DNA of 64,000 bases from JACKIC01 sp964543795 (lineage in GTDB: Bacteria > Planctomycetota > UBA1135 > UBA2386): NCBI GenBank assembly GCA_964543795.1, contig CAZIZN010000007.1, forward strand, positions 165,102-229,101, written 5' to 3'. Below, one piece after another: positions 1 through 7,628 of this stretch. The first letter of the stretch is position 1, and the number at the start of each line of letters is the position of its first letter. The notes below the pieces were generated by a model, which saw nothing but the letters and a program-made list of their open reading frames with translations, had not been told where the DNA came from and did no database searches. The translations under genes were made by a program, and so were the position numbers.

Positions 1-354
1 GACCTGCGGCGCGTCGCGACGGCCGTCGCCGCGGAGGCCGACCGCGTGGACACCGCGTCGCTCGACCTCGCGCGGCGCGGCGGACGCGACCTGAAGCGCG
101 CCCTGGAGGCCCGCCCGATCGCCGCCGAACTGCTGCACGCGCTGGCGCGGCGGCCGCGCCGCGACGTCTACGGCGAGTTGCTCGTCCTGCTCGATGCCAA
201 GGATACTCCGGCGTCCACGCGGCAGGCGATCGCCTGGGTGCTGCAGCGCGGCCTCGACCTCGGCCAACCGCCGATCGATCCGGCCGAGCCGCAGCCGCCG
301 GCCGCGGCGACGATGACCCGCTTGCGCTACCTCGTCGGCCGCCTGCCGGAGTGA
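1..354 (+). CDS. C-terminal part of an unknown protein (5' end outside window)
   Basis: The frame is open from the first base to a TGA at 352-354. An in-frame GTG at 46 exists, but there is no stop upstream of it, so this is most likely the last 117 residues of a longer protein. The visible part is Arg/Ala/Leu-rich and looks all-helical, with no membrane segment or catalytic motif I recognise. A HEAT-like or DNA/RNA-associated helical domain is possible but unsupported. It ends 52 bases before moaA, on the same strand. A TANNNT box lies between the two genes, so moaA probably has its own promoter. Confidence 0.6.
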   Translation, partial: DLRRVATAVAAEADRVDTASLDLARRGGRDLKRALEARPIAAELLHALARRPRRDVYGELLVLLDAKDTPASTRQAIAWVLQRGLDLGQPPIDPAEPQPPAAATMTRLRYLVGRLPE

Positions 355-389
355 AGCCGGTCGGCACGGGCGCGAACGCCGCGCGACGC

Positions 390-395
390 TATCCT
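390..395 (+). promoter_or_regulatory. Candidate -10 box for moaA
   Basis: TATCCT preceded by GC, ending 11 bases before the moaA ATG at 407. The same GCTANNNT pattern recurs at a similar distance before about ten other genes here. The implied transcript would be leaderless or nearly so. No clear -35 is seen. Confidence 0.45.
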
Positions 396-406
396 CAGCC
401 GCCCCG

Positions 407-1432
407 ATGGTCCGCACCTCCGATCGCTTCGGCCGCCCGCTGCGCAACCTGCGCCTGTCGGTGACCGACCGCTGCAACCTGCGCTGTCAGTACTGCATGC
501 CCGAGGAGGACTACGCCTGGCTGCCGAAGGCGAACGTGCTGTCCTTCGAGGAGGTGCTGCGGCTCGTGCGCCTGTTCGCATCCCTCGGCGTCGACGAGGT
601 CCGCATCACCGGCGGCGAACCGTTGCTGCGTCAGGATCTGCCGACGTTCGTGGGCATGCTCGCCGCCGAACGGAGCCTGCGCGACCTGGCGATGACGACC
701 AACGGGATCCTGCTGCGGGACCACGCCGCGGCGCTGCGCACGGCCGGCCTGCGCCGCCTGACGATCAGCCTCGACACTCTCGATCCGGCGACGTTCCGGC
801 TGCTCGCCCGCCGCGACCAGCTCGGGCGCGTGCTCGACGGCATCGAGACCGCGCGCGAGGCCGGTTACGACGAGCTCAAGCTCGACACCGTCGTGGTCGC
901 CGGCGTCAACGAGACCGAACTGCCGCGGCTGCTCGACTACGCGCGTTCCATCGGCGCCGAGATCCGCTTCATCGAGTACATGGACGTCGGCGGCGCGACG
1001 CTGTGGCGGCCCGAACGGGTCGTGGGCCGCGCGCGCATGCTCGAGATCCTCGGTGCGAGCCACGGTTCGATCGTCGCGCTGCCCCGCACCGACAGCGCGC
1101 CTGCCGAGCGCTTCCGCCTCGCCGACGGCACGCACTTCGGCATCATCGCTTCGGTGACGCAGCCGTTCTGCAGCACCTGCGATCGCGCGCGCCTCACCGC
1201 CGACGGCATGTGGTTCACCTGCCTCTACGCGCGGCACGGCACCGACCTGCGCGAACTGCTGCGCAGCGGCGTCGACGACGAGCACATCGCCGCGCGCCTG
1301 CGCGAGGTCTGGTCGGCGCGCACCGACCGCGGCGCGGAGGAGCGCCGCGCCGCGGCCGACCGGCGTCCGCTGGCCGTCGCCGAGGATCTGCGGCGCGATC
1401 CGCACCTCGAGATGCACACGCGCGGCGGCTGA
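407..1432 (+). CDS. moaA: GTP 3',8-cyclase MoaA (molybdenum cofactor synthesis)
   Basis: Radical-SAM enzyme for the first step of molybdopterin synthesis, converting GTP to 3',8-cyclo-GTP. The 341 residues match the family length (about 330). The N-terminal cluster motif CX3CX2C is Cys23, Cys27 and Cys30 in VTDRCNLRCQYC. The SAM-binding ITGGEPLL follows, and the second iron-sulfur site is the FCSTCDRARLTADG...C region near the C-terminus. The protein ends in Gly-Gly, the conserved tail needed for activity in known MoaA. The ATG at 407 gives the expected short N-terminus. No other molybdopterin gene is in the window, so moaA is not in a cofactor cluster here. It is convergent with the dpp-like operon. 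Confidence 0.95.
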   Translation: MVRTSDRFGRPLRNLRLSVTDRCNLRCQYCMPEEDYAWLPKANVLSFEEVLRLVRLFASLGVDEVRITGGEPLLRQDLPTFVGMLAAERSLRDLAMTTNGILLRDHAAALRTAGLRRLTISLDTLDPATFRLLARRDQLGRVLDGIETAREAGYDELKLDTVVVAGVNETELPRLLDYARSIGAEIRFIEYMDVGGATLWRPERVVGRARMLEILGASHGSIVALPRTDSAPAERFRLADGTHFGIIASVTQPFCSTCDRARLTADGMWFTCLYARHGTDLRELLRSGVDDEHIAARLREVWSARTDRGAEERRAAADRRPLAVAEDLRRDPHLEMHTRGG

Positions 1433-1480
1433 GCCGGCGCGCCGGTTCGCGCCGTCGACGGGGACTCGTCCCCGCGCCGG

Positions 1481-2452
1481 TCACGCACCCGATCGACAGC
1501 GGTCGGCGAGCTGGTGGAACGTGACCACCGCCGCCGCGATCACCGCGGCCGGGAACGCCCAGCCGTGCCACGCCGAGAGGTGCGCCTGTCCGCTGCCCTG
1601 TCGCAGCACCGTGCCCCACGAGGTCCCCGCCGCGCCGGCGCCCAGTCCGAGGAACGAGAGCGTCGACTCGGCGACGATCGCGGCAGCGAGGCAGAACGCG
1701 GCGGTCACCGCGACCTGGCTGCGCACCTGCGGCCAGAGGTGGTGCAGCAGGATGCGGCCGCGGTCGACGCCGAGCCCGCGCGCGACGGCGACGAACTCCC
1801 GTTCGCGCAGCGACAGCAGTTCGCCGCGCACGATGCGCGCGAAACTGGTCCAGAACAGCGCCGCCATCACCAGCACGAGCGCCAGCTGCGAGTCGCCGAA
1901 GAACGCCGCGCCGAACATCAGGAACGGCAGCGCCGGGAAGCACAGGAACACCTCGACGAGCCGCAGCACCGCGGCGTCGGCCCAGCCGCCGACGAGACCC
2001 GCCAGCCCGCCGAGCAGCACGCCGACGAGCGCGGCCAGCGCCACCGCGAGCGCACCGAGGCCGACCGACGCGCGCGTGCCGTGCACGAGCCGCGCCAGGA
2101 TGTCGCGGCCCAGTTCGTCGGTGCCGAACGGGTGCAGCCAGCTCGGCCCGGCGTTGGCGCGTTCGAAGTCCACCTCGAACGGTCCGAACGGCCACGGCGG
2201 CATCCAGGCGAAGTCGCTCCCCTCCCTCGGCAGACGCGACCACCACCGCTTCCAGTCGAGATCGCCGGGTCCGGGCACCGGCGCGCCGATCGCGTCGCCG
2301 AAGGCAGGGAACGACCAGTGACCGCCGACGCGTGCGACCAGCGGAACGTCGTTCGCGAGCAGGGGCGCGAGCGCGGCGACCGCGAGCATCAGCGCGGCGA
2401 CCCAGGCGGCGAACGACCCGCGACGCGCCCGGACCGGCGACACCGGGCTCAC
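1481..2452 (-). CDS. Peptide ABC transporter permease, DppC/OppC type
   Basis: Inner-membrane subunit of a dipeptide/oligopeptide importer. An N-terminal membrane helix is followed by a roughly 65-residue periplasmic loop containing HPFGTDELGRDILARL, the hallmark of OppC/DppC proteins, and then about five more helices. The cytoplasmic EAA-loop region (EFVAVARGLGVDRGRILLHHLWP) contacts the ATPase. The GTG at 2452 is chosen because it overlaps the upstream stop as GTGA, which indicates translational coupling; the frame stays open upstream but runs inside dppB. This gives 323 residues. It is the third gene of the amidase-DppB-DppC operon. No binding protein or ATPase gene is adjacent, so they must be encoded elsewhere. 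Confidence 0.9.
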   Translation of the reverse strand: MSPVSPVRARRGSFAAWVAALMLAVAALAPLLANDVPLVARVGGHWSFPAFGDAIGAPVPGPGDLDWKRWWSRLPREGSDFAWMPPWPFGPFEVDFERANAGPSWLHPFGTDELGRDILARLVHGTRASVGLGALAVALAALVGVLLGGLAGLVGGWADAAVLRLVEVFLCFPALPFLMFGAAFFGDSQLALVLVMAALFWTSFARIVRGELLSLREREFVAVARGLGVDRGRILLHHLWPQVRSQVAVTAAFCLAAAIVAESTLSFLGLGAGAAGTSWGTVLRQGSGQAHLSAWHGWAFPAAVIAAAVVTFHQLADRCRSGA

Positions 2453-3465
2453 GCGAACCTCACGCGCGGATCGAGCCACCGGTGCAGCAGGTCGCTGACG
2501 AGCAGCGCGGCGAGCGTCGCGCACGAGCCCGTGACGACGAGCAGCATCACCATCGACTGGTCCTGGTCGCGCACCGCGGAGTAGGCGAGCTGACCGATGC
2601 CGTCGAGCGAGAACAGGCGCTCGACGACCACCGAGCCGCCGACGAGCATCGGCAGCAGTCCTCCCGCGAGCGTGGCGAGCGGCACCGCGCCGTGGCGGCG
2701 CAGACGCGCGCGCACGACGTCCGGCTCGAGACCGAGCGCATGCCAGTGCTCAGCGAACGGCTGCTGCGCGGCGCGGGCCACGGCGTCGCGCACGAAACGC
2801 AGCACCAGGACGAACGGGCCGATCGCCATCACGCACACCGGCAACGCGAGGTGCCAGAGGAGGTCGGCGCCGCGGGCGACGAGATGCCATCGCTCGGCGC
2901 CGCGCGACGCGAGACCGCCGTTCGGGAACAGGTTCCAGCAGGCGCCCGCGAGCAGCAGCACCAGCAGCGTGCCGACCAGGTACTCGGGCAGCCCGGCGAG
3001 CAGCAACACCAGGCGCGACACCACGCGATCGGCGCGTGCCCCCGCGGCGGCGCCGAGCCGCACGCCGAGCGGCGCGCCGAGGCCCACCGCGAGCAACAGC
3101 GCGAGGCCGCCGAGCAGCAGCGTCACCGGCAGGGCCGCGGCGAATCGGCCCCAGAGCGCCGCCGGATCCTCGCCGGGTCCGGCGAAGTCGAACCGCAGCG
3201 CACGTTCGAGCCAGGCGAGGTAGCGCACCGCGACCGGCAGGGGCTCGAGCGTCGCCGGGTCGAGCATGCCGTACTGCAGCCGCAGGCGCAGCACCGCGGC
3301 CTCGCGCGCCGGCGCATCGAGGAAGGAGCGGTCCGCGGCGGCGCGCGCGACCTCGACCGTGGCGCGGTCGACCGGCGCGAGGTCGAGCACCGCGAAGGTG
3401 ACGACCGTGATGCCGAGCAGCGTGAAGGCCATCCCGAGGATCCGCTTCACGAGCCAGCCGCGCAT
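2449..3465 (-). CDS. Peptide ABC transporter permease, DppB/OppB type
   Basis: Partner permease of the downstream DppC-like gene. It begins with the typical MRGWLVKRILGMAFTLLGI N-terminal helix of DppB. It has a long first periplasmic loop, about six membrane helices and the EAA-type loop (HWHALGLEPDVVRARLRRHG). A C-terminal segment GGSVVVERLFSLDGIGQL matches the conserved OppB/DppB VETIFSWPGIG region. ATG at 3465 is preferred because a GGAGTGAGG purine tract lies just upstream; a GTG at 3471 would add two residues. It starts 7 bases after the stop of the amidase gene, so the three genes form one operon. Length is 338 residues. Confidence 0.9.
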   Translation of the reverse strand: MRGWLVKRILGMAFTLLGITVVTFAVLDLAPVDRATVEVARAAADRSFLDAPAREAAVLRLRLQYGMLDPATLEPLPVAVRYLAWLERALRFDFAGPGEDPAALWGRFAAALPVTLLLGGLALLLAVGLGAPLGVRLGAAAGARADRVVSRLVLLLAGLPEYLVGTLLVLLLAGACWNLFPNGGLASRGAERWHLVARGADLLWHLALPVCVMAIGPFVLVLRFVRDAVARAAQQPFAEHWHALGLEPDVVRARLRRHGAVPLATLAGGLLPMLVGGSVVVERLFSLDGIGQLAYSAVRDQDQSMVMLLVVTGSCATLAALLVSDLLHRWLDPRVRFA

Positions 3466-3472
3466 GGTCACC

Positions 3473-4255
3473 TCACTCCGCCAGCACGACGGCGAGGATC
3501 GCCGCCTTGGTCTCGATCCACGCGTCCCACGGGTCGCGTCCGCGCAGGTACTCGAGCGTGAGGATCGGCAGCCCGAGCTTGCCGCCGACCCACGAGCCGA
3601 GCGAGCCCGGCGTGCCGCGGATGCCTTCGGACGGCTGCACGCGGTAGCCCGACAGCTGCGAGAAGCGCTCGGCGAGGCGTTCGGCGGGGCCGTCGTAGTT
3701 GATGAAGTGATCGCCGCGCCAACTGTGCGCGACGATCACGAGATGCGGCAGTTCGCTGCTGATGTAGTCGTGCAGCGCGCGCGCCTCGGGCTGATCGAGC
3801 GGCCGACCGCCGTGGAAGCGGTTGGCGACGAAGTTGCCGGCGGGGTAGTTGCGGTTGAGATCGACGCCGACCGCGTTGCCGCGCGTGTTCTGCGCCGTGC
3901 CGTCGGGATTGACGTCCTCGAGGATGGTCAGCGTGACCAGCTCGGCCGCGCCCGGCGTCGCGAGGAAGGCGCGCGGCAGCTCGGCGGTGGCGATCCGCCC
4001 CTCCCGCTCGTCGCCGTGGATGCCGCCGATCCAGAGCACGCGGCGCGGCCCGTGGCCCACCGTGGTGACGCGCAGCGGCCGCCCCTTGCGACTCTCGCCG
4101 ATCGCGCGCCACTGCGGCAGCCAGACGGCCGCCGCGCCGGGCGCGTTGGCATCGGCGGTTGCGGCGTTCGCCGCGCCTGCCGGAGGGGTCCGCGGATGGA
4201 AACCGACGCAGGCGGGCAGCAGCAGCAGGAGCAGCAGGACTCGACGAGAACGCAT
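3473..4255 (-). CDS. M14-family zinc peptidase, MpaA-like murein peptide amidase (lipoprotein)
   Basis: Predicted zinc carboxypeptidase-fold enzyme related to MpaA, which cleaves the gamma-D-Glu-diaminopimelate bond of murein peptides. The zinc ligands are visible as His80 and Glu83 (GGIHGDE) and His177 (IVAHSW); the catalytic Glu is Glu235 in LTLEYL. The DLNRNYP motif typical of M14 is present. The N-terminus is Arg-rich, then Leu-rich, ending in the lipobox LPAC (Cys16), so it is probably a lipoprotein acting outside the cytoplasm, whereas E. coli MpaA is cytoplasmic. It heads an operon with two peptide permeases, which suggests trimming and uptake of cell-wall peptides. Length is 260 residues. 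Confidence 0.88.
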   Translation of the reverse strand: MRSRRVLLLLLLLPACVGFHPRTPPAGAANAATADANAPGAAAVWLPQWRAIGESRKGRPLRVTTVGHGPRRVLWIGGIHGDEREGRIATAELPRAFLATPGAAELVTLTILEDVNPDGTAQNTRGNAVGVDLNRNYPAGNFVANRFHGGRPLDQPEARALHDYISSELPHLVIVAHSWRGDHFINYDGPAERLAERFSQLSGYRVQPSEGIRGTPGSLGSWVGGKLGLPILTLEYLRGRDPWDAWIETKAAILAVVLAE

Positions 4256-4263
4256 CGGTCCGC

Positions 4264-4269
4264 ACGATA
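4264..4269 (-). promoter_or_regulatory. Candidate -10 box for the MpaA-dpp operon
   Basis: TATCGT on the minus strand, preceded by GC and ending 8 bases before the ATG at 4255. It fits the recurrent near-start TANNNT pattern. Confidence 0.4.
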
Positions 4270-4309
4270 GCGGGCTTCACGCGCGTCGCCACCGTGCCGA
4301 TGCAGGAGG

Positions 4310-4675
4310 GTGACCGCCCGCCTCGACCATCACGCGATCCAGAACGGCGTCGACGCCGCGTTCGAGTTCGGTGGCCTGCTGATCCGCGCCGCCGGCTACT
4401 CGCTGCTCTGCGCCGCAGCCCACGGCTACGACGTCGGCAAGCCGCTGCTCGCCGGCGCGCTCACCGCCGACCTGGCCAGCCACGCCCTCCTGGTCTTCCT
4501 GCGCTGGCACCACGGCCTGCAGACCGTCCTCGCCGAGTTCGCCCTGCTCGCCGTCATCGCGTTCTTCGCCCGCGACCAGTTCCACTGGCCCGAAGACCTC
4601 GCCATGCGCGCGATCTGGTTCCTCGCCGCGCTCGGCGTGCTCGCCGGCAAGTTCGTCCCCTCGTCGCGAGAATAG
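4310..4675 (+). CDS. Small membrane protein of unknown function
   Basis: 121 residues with about four hydrophobic segments (around residues 22-38, 49-64, 74-88 and 102-114) and a short cytoplasmic-looking N-terminus rich in His and Asp. I do not recognise the family. The only good start in frame is GTG at 4310. An AGGAGG at 4304-4309 abuts it with no spacer, which is too close for a normal ribosome site, so the start is uncertain. The gene ends in TAG at 4673-4675, and this stop is the outer edge of palindromic repeat copy A. It converges on the proline racemase gene. Confidence 0.7.
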   Translation: MTARLDHHAIQNGVDAAFEFGGLLIRAAGYSLLCAAAHGYDVGKPLLAGALTADLASHALLVFLRWHHGLQTVLAEFALLAVIAFFARDQFHWPEDLAMRAIWFLAALGVLAGKFVPSSRE

Positions 4676-4763
4676 CTGCGTACCGAACCAGGTTCGTTCC
4701 ACCACCATTCGCCCCGCAGCAGCGAATGGTGGTGCCATGAACCTGGTTCGGTACGCAACTACA
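4671..4763. repeat. Long palindromic repeat, copy A (between convergent genes)
   Basis: Near-perfect inverted repeat with arms of about 38 bases and a 9-base loop. The left arm starts TAGCTGCGTACCGAACC and continues GGTTCGTTCCACCACCATT. The right arm is its complement, apart from a block change (GTTCC against ATGGC). Each arm also holds a smaller hairpin, GAACC-A-GGTTC. The left TAG is the stop of the upstream membrane-protein gene; the right CTA is the stop of the proline racemase gene on the other strand. The inner stem is TTCGC/GCGAA. Three more copies occur at 21.2, 26.3 and 39.9 kb. There is no U-tract, so a classical intrinsic terminator is not proven. Confidence 0.95.
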
Positions 4764-5760
4764 TTCCGTAGACGCAGGGGTCGGTGGGGTCGAGCAGGAA
4801 CTCGGTGCGGCCGGTGATCCAGGCCGAGCCGGTGATCTCGGGCACGACGGCGTCGAAGCGCCCCACCTTGGTGCGGCCGACGATGCGCGCGCGGAACGCG
4901 GTGCCGAGCACGCTCTCGGAGCGGAACCACTGGCCCTCGGCGAGTTCGCCCTTGGCGTGCAGCACGGCGAGCTTCGCCGAGGTGCCGGTGCCGCACGGCG
5001 AACGGTCGTAGGCGGCTCCGGGGCACAAGGTCAGCGCGCGCGAGCCGGGCTCGTCCCCGGGCAACTCGGCGAACAGCTTGACGTGGTCGACGATCTCCTC
5101 GGTGCCCCGGTCGGGATGCACGCCGCGCACGCCGTCGCGCACGAGCGCCTCGCGCACCGCCGTCGCCGCCTGCATGAGCACCGGCAGGTGCACCTTGCCG
5201 ACGGCGAGCCCGAGCTGATCGGCTTCGACGAAGGCGAACCAGTTGCCGCCGTAGGCGATGTCGGCGGCGACCTTGCCGAAGCCGTGCACGTCGACGATCG
5301 CACGCTGTCGGAACAGGAACGACGGCACGTTGGTGATCGTTGCGCTGCGCGGCCTGCCGTCGGCCACGGCGACGCGGCAGGTCACGGTGCCGGCCGGGGT
5401 GTCGAGCCGCACCTCGGTGACCGGTTCCTGCACCGCGACGAGCCCCTCCTGCACGGCGACCGTCGCGACGCCGATCGCGCCGTGACCGCACATGCCGAGG
5501 TAGCCGGCGTCGTTGGCGAACACGACGCCGAGGTGCGCCGAGGGATCGCACGGCGGCAGCAGCCACGCGAGCACGATCGCGTCGTGACCGCGCGGCTCGA
5601 GAACCAGGGCGCGCCGCAGATGGTCGTGGTCCCGCTGCAGCGCCGCACGCTTCTCGGCCATGGTCGTGCCGGGCACTTCGAGCTGGCGGCCCGGCACGAT
5701 GCGCGTCGGTTCGCCGGCGGTGTGGGAGTCGATGGCGCGGATCGTCACGGGCGTCGGCAT
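4759..5760 (-). CDS. Proline racemase / 4-hydroxyproline 2-epimerase family enzyme
   Basis: PLP-independent two-cysteine racemase. Both catalytic cysteines are present: Cys91 in LGMCGHGAIG and Cys256 in DRSPCGTGTSA. It should therefore be a true racemase or epimerase rather than the Thr-containing dehydratase subgroup. An N-terminal IDSHTAGEPTR motif is also diagnostic. At 333 residues it has the family length. The ATG at 5760 is selected because it precedes the conserved N-terminus directly. Substrate choice between proline and trans-4-hydroxyproline cannot be decided from what I can see; no hydroxyproline catabolic genes are adjacent. Its TAG stop lies exactly at the right end of palindrome copy A. 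Confidence 0.92.
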   Translation of the reverse strand: MPTPVTIRAIDSHTAGEPTRIVPGRQLEVPGTTMAEKRAALQRDHDHLRRALVLEPRGHDAIVLAWLLPPCDPSAHLGVVFANDAGYLGMCGHGAIGVATVAVQEGLVAVQEPVTEVRLDTPAGTVTCRVAVADGRPRSATITNVPSFLFRQRAIVDVHGFGKVAADIAYGGNWFAFVEADQLGLAVGKVHLPVLMQAATAVREALVRDGVRGVHPDRGTEEIVDHVKLFAELPGDEPGSRALTLCPGAAYDRSPCGTGTSAKLAVLHAKGELAEGQWFRSESVLGTAFRARIVGRTKVGRFDAVVPEITGSAWITGRTEFLLDPTDPCVYGM

Positions 5761-5791
5761 CGCTGCATCATGCCGGCCCGCACGGCGACGA

Positions 5792-6841
5792 TCACTTCCT
5801 GGTGTAGTTCGCCACGAAGCTCTCGAACGGCGGCATCGCGCCGACGATCGTGTGGCCGACGCCGCGCTTCGCGACGCCCTTCGCATCGAACTCGAGCACG
5901 AAGCGGTTGACGAGGGGCTGCCCCCCGAGCGTGCCGGCGCTCGTGCTCACGAGCTTGTCGTCGACCCAGCGGGCCTCCATCTCGCCGATCTCGCCCATGT
6001 TGCTGACGAACACCGCGCGCGTGCATTCGTGCTTCGCATCGCGGGCCCAGAACGCGTGCGACTCGTAGGCGCCGGGCATGCCCTCGGCCGTGCCCTTGGT
6101 GACACCGTGGAGCACCGTGCCACCGAACCCGGTCGCGAACACGTCGTCGCCGGTGAACTTCGTCCTCGGCTGGCCGGGCGCCATGACCATCTCGCCGGCG
6201 ATCGCATAGCTGCCGGCCATGCGTCCGAGCCGCTGCATGTCCGCGTGGGCGGCCGCGCCCATCCAGGTCGGACTGTCCCACGCGCCGTCGAACGCCTCGC
6301 CGGTCCGCTGGAAGGTGCCGGACACGGCGGTCACCGATGCCCCTTCGGGCATCAGCAGCTCGATGTTCATCGTCATCGTGTCGCCGGCGACCTTGAAGCA
6401 CGCGCGTTCCGCGTAGGGTGTGCCCTGCTGCTCCTGCAGCATCAGCTGCATCATCGTGCCGTCCGGCAGCGCCTTCACCTCGTGCAGCGCGACCTCGCCG
6501 CCGTTGGTGACGACGATCGCCGTGTGCCGCCGCCGCTCGCCGTCCCAGCCGAAGTAGGCGCGGAAGACCATCGGCGACGGCATGTCGTCGAAACGGATCC
6601 GGAAGTCCTCCTGCACGAAGTGCCCGCCGAGCGCCCAGCGGTAGGTTCCGTGCGCGGTCCACTTCGTCGGCGCCCCGCTGGGGTCGAAATGCGCCTCGCC
6701 CGAGCCCGACCAGTTGCCCACCAGCGGCGCGAAGGCCTTCACCTCGGCCGCCGGCGCGGGAGCGCCTTGCGCCGCGGCGGGTGAGGTCGCGAAGACGAGC
6801 AGAGCGAGAGGCGAAGCGGCGGTGAATCGGGCGATCTTCAT
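5792..6841 (-). CDS. Secreted DUF1579-like protein
   Basis: 349 residues. A signal peptide with an Ala-rich cleavage region (about residues 1-25) precedes a mostly beta-rich body. Residues about 40-80 (VGNWSGSGEAHFDPSG ... YRWALGGHFVQED) match the DUF1579 pattern of a G-W-x-G start followed by LGG.F. A second, similar beta module occupies roughly residues 190-349 (ADMQRLGRMAGSYAIAGEM ... FVSNMGEIGEMEARW), so the protein may be a tandem of two related domains. Proteins of this family have no established enzymatic role. The start ATG at 6841 is directly before the signal peptide. It is divergent from the DUF445 gene. Confidence 0.75.
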   Translation of the reverse strand: MKIARFTAASPLALLVFATSPAAAQGAPAPAAEVKAFAPLVGNWSGSGEAHFDPSGAPTKWTAHGTYRWALGGHFVQEDFRIRFDDMPSPMVFRAYFGWDGERRRHTAIVVTNGGEVALHEVKALPDGTMMQLMLQEQQGTPYAERACFKVAGDTMTMNIELLMPEGASVTAVSGTFQRTGEAFDGAWDSPTWMGAAAHADMQRLGRMAGSYAIAGEMVMAPGQPRTKFTGDDVFATGFGGTVLHGVTKGTAEGMPGAYESHAFWARDAKHECTRAVFVSNMGEIGEMEARWVDDKLVSTSAGTLGGQPLVNRFVLEFDAKGVAKRGVGHTIVGAMPPFESFVANYTRK

Positions 6842-6930
6842 GCGAGGATTCCTGGAGAACAGGTCGCCGATCTGACGAACTCCGCGCAGCCGCTTCGACA
6901 GTCGTCTGGAAAAATCCGGCGGCGCGGCCG

Positions 6931-6936
6931 GATACT
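6931..6936 (+). promoter_or_regulatory. Candidate -10 box for the DUF445 gene
   Basis: GATACT, ending 10 bases before the ATG at 6947. It deviates from TANNNT at the first base but sits at the same distance as in the other genes. Confidence 0.3.
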
Positions 6937-6946
6937 CCCGCCCCCC

Positions 6947-7558
6947 ATGCAAGTGCCCGACCTCTGGACCTGGATCACGATCCCCGCCATCGGCGCCGTG
7001 ATCGGCTGGAGCACCAACTGGCTCGCCGTGAAGATGATCTTCCGCCCGGTGAAGCCGGTGCGCTTCCTCGGCCTGCGGCTGCAGGGGCTCGTGCCGCGCC
7101 GACAGCCGGAGCTCGCCAAGGCGATCGGCCGCGTCGTCGGCAACCACCTCGTCGAGCACAAGGACATCGTGCGCAGCCTGAACAAGCTCGACCTCGCCGG
7201 CGTCCTGAGCCGCGTGCTCGACAAGGGGCTCGGCCCGAAGATCCAGGAACTGCGCGGCTTGCCGCTGATCGGCGGCTTCCTGACCGAGGCCCGCGTCGAC
7301 GAGATCCGGGGCTCGATCGTCGCCGGCATCATGACCCACAAGGACGCCGTGCTCGACGAGGTCGAGGCCGGGCTCGAGAAGGGCCTGGACGTGCCCCGGC
7401 TCGTCGAACAGAAGGTCGCCGCCTTCGCCGTCGAGCGCCTCGAGACGCTGATCCTCGAGGTCGCCAGCCGCGAGCTGCGCGCCATCGTGGTGCTCGGCGG
7501 AGTTCTCGGCGCGCTCATCGGTCTACTGCAGGTCGGCTTCCTGTGGTGGCGCGCCTGA
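6947..7558 (+). CDS. DUF445 family membrane protein
   Basis: 203 residues with an N-terminal membrane helix containing the family signature GAVIGWSTNWLAVKMIFRP. It continues with PELAKAIGRVVGNHLV and a central helical region, and ends in a C-terminal membrane helix (ALIGLLQVGFLWW). This is the arrangement of short DUF445 proteins such as Bacillus YheB. The function is unknown; both ends are membrane-embedded, so the charged middle probably lies on one face of the membrane. ATG at 6947 fits the family N-terminus. It stands alone between a divergent DUF1579 gene and a co-directional secreted protein gene 70 bases downstream. Confidence 0.85.
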   Translation: MQVPDLWTWITIPAIGAVIGWSTNWLAVKMIFRPVKPVRFLGLRLQGLVPRRQPELAKAIGRVVGNHLVEHKDIVRSLNKLDLAGVLSRVLDKGLGPKIQELRGLPLIGGFLTEARVDEIRGSIVAGIMTHKDAVLDEVEAGLEKGLDVPRLVEQKVAAFAVERLETLILEVASRELRAIVVLGGVLGALIGLLQVGFLWWRA

Positions 7559-7628
7559 GCCGGCCCGCCCCCGGCCCCTTCGGGAAGCCGGTTACGCCGC
7601 GCACCCCCCCGTGCTAGTGCCGTCCGCA

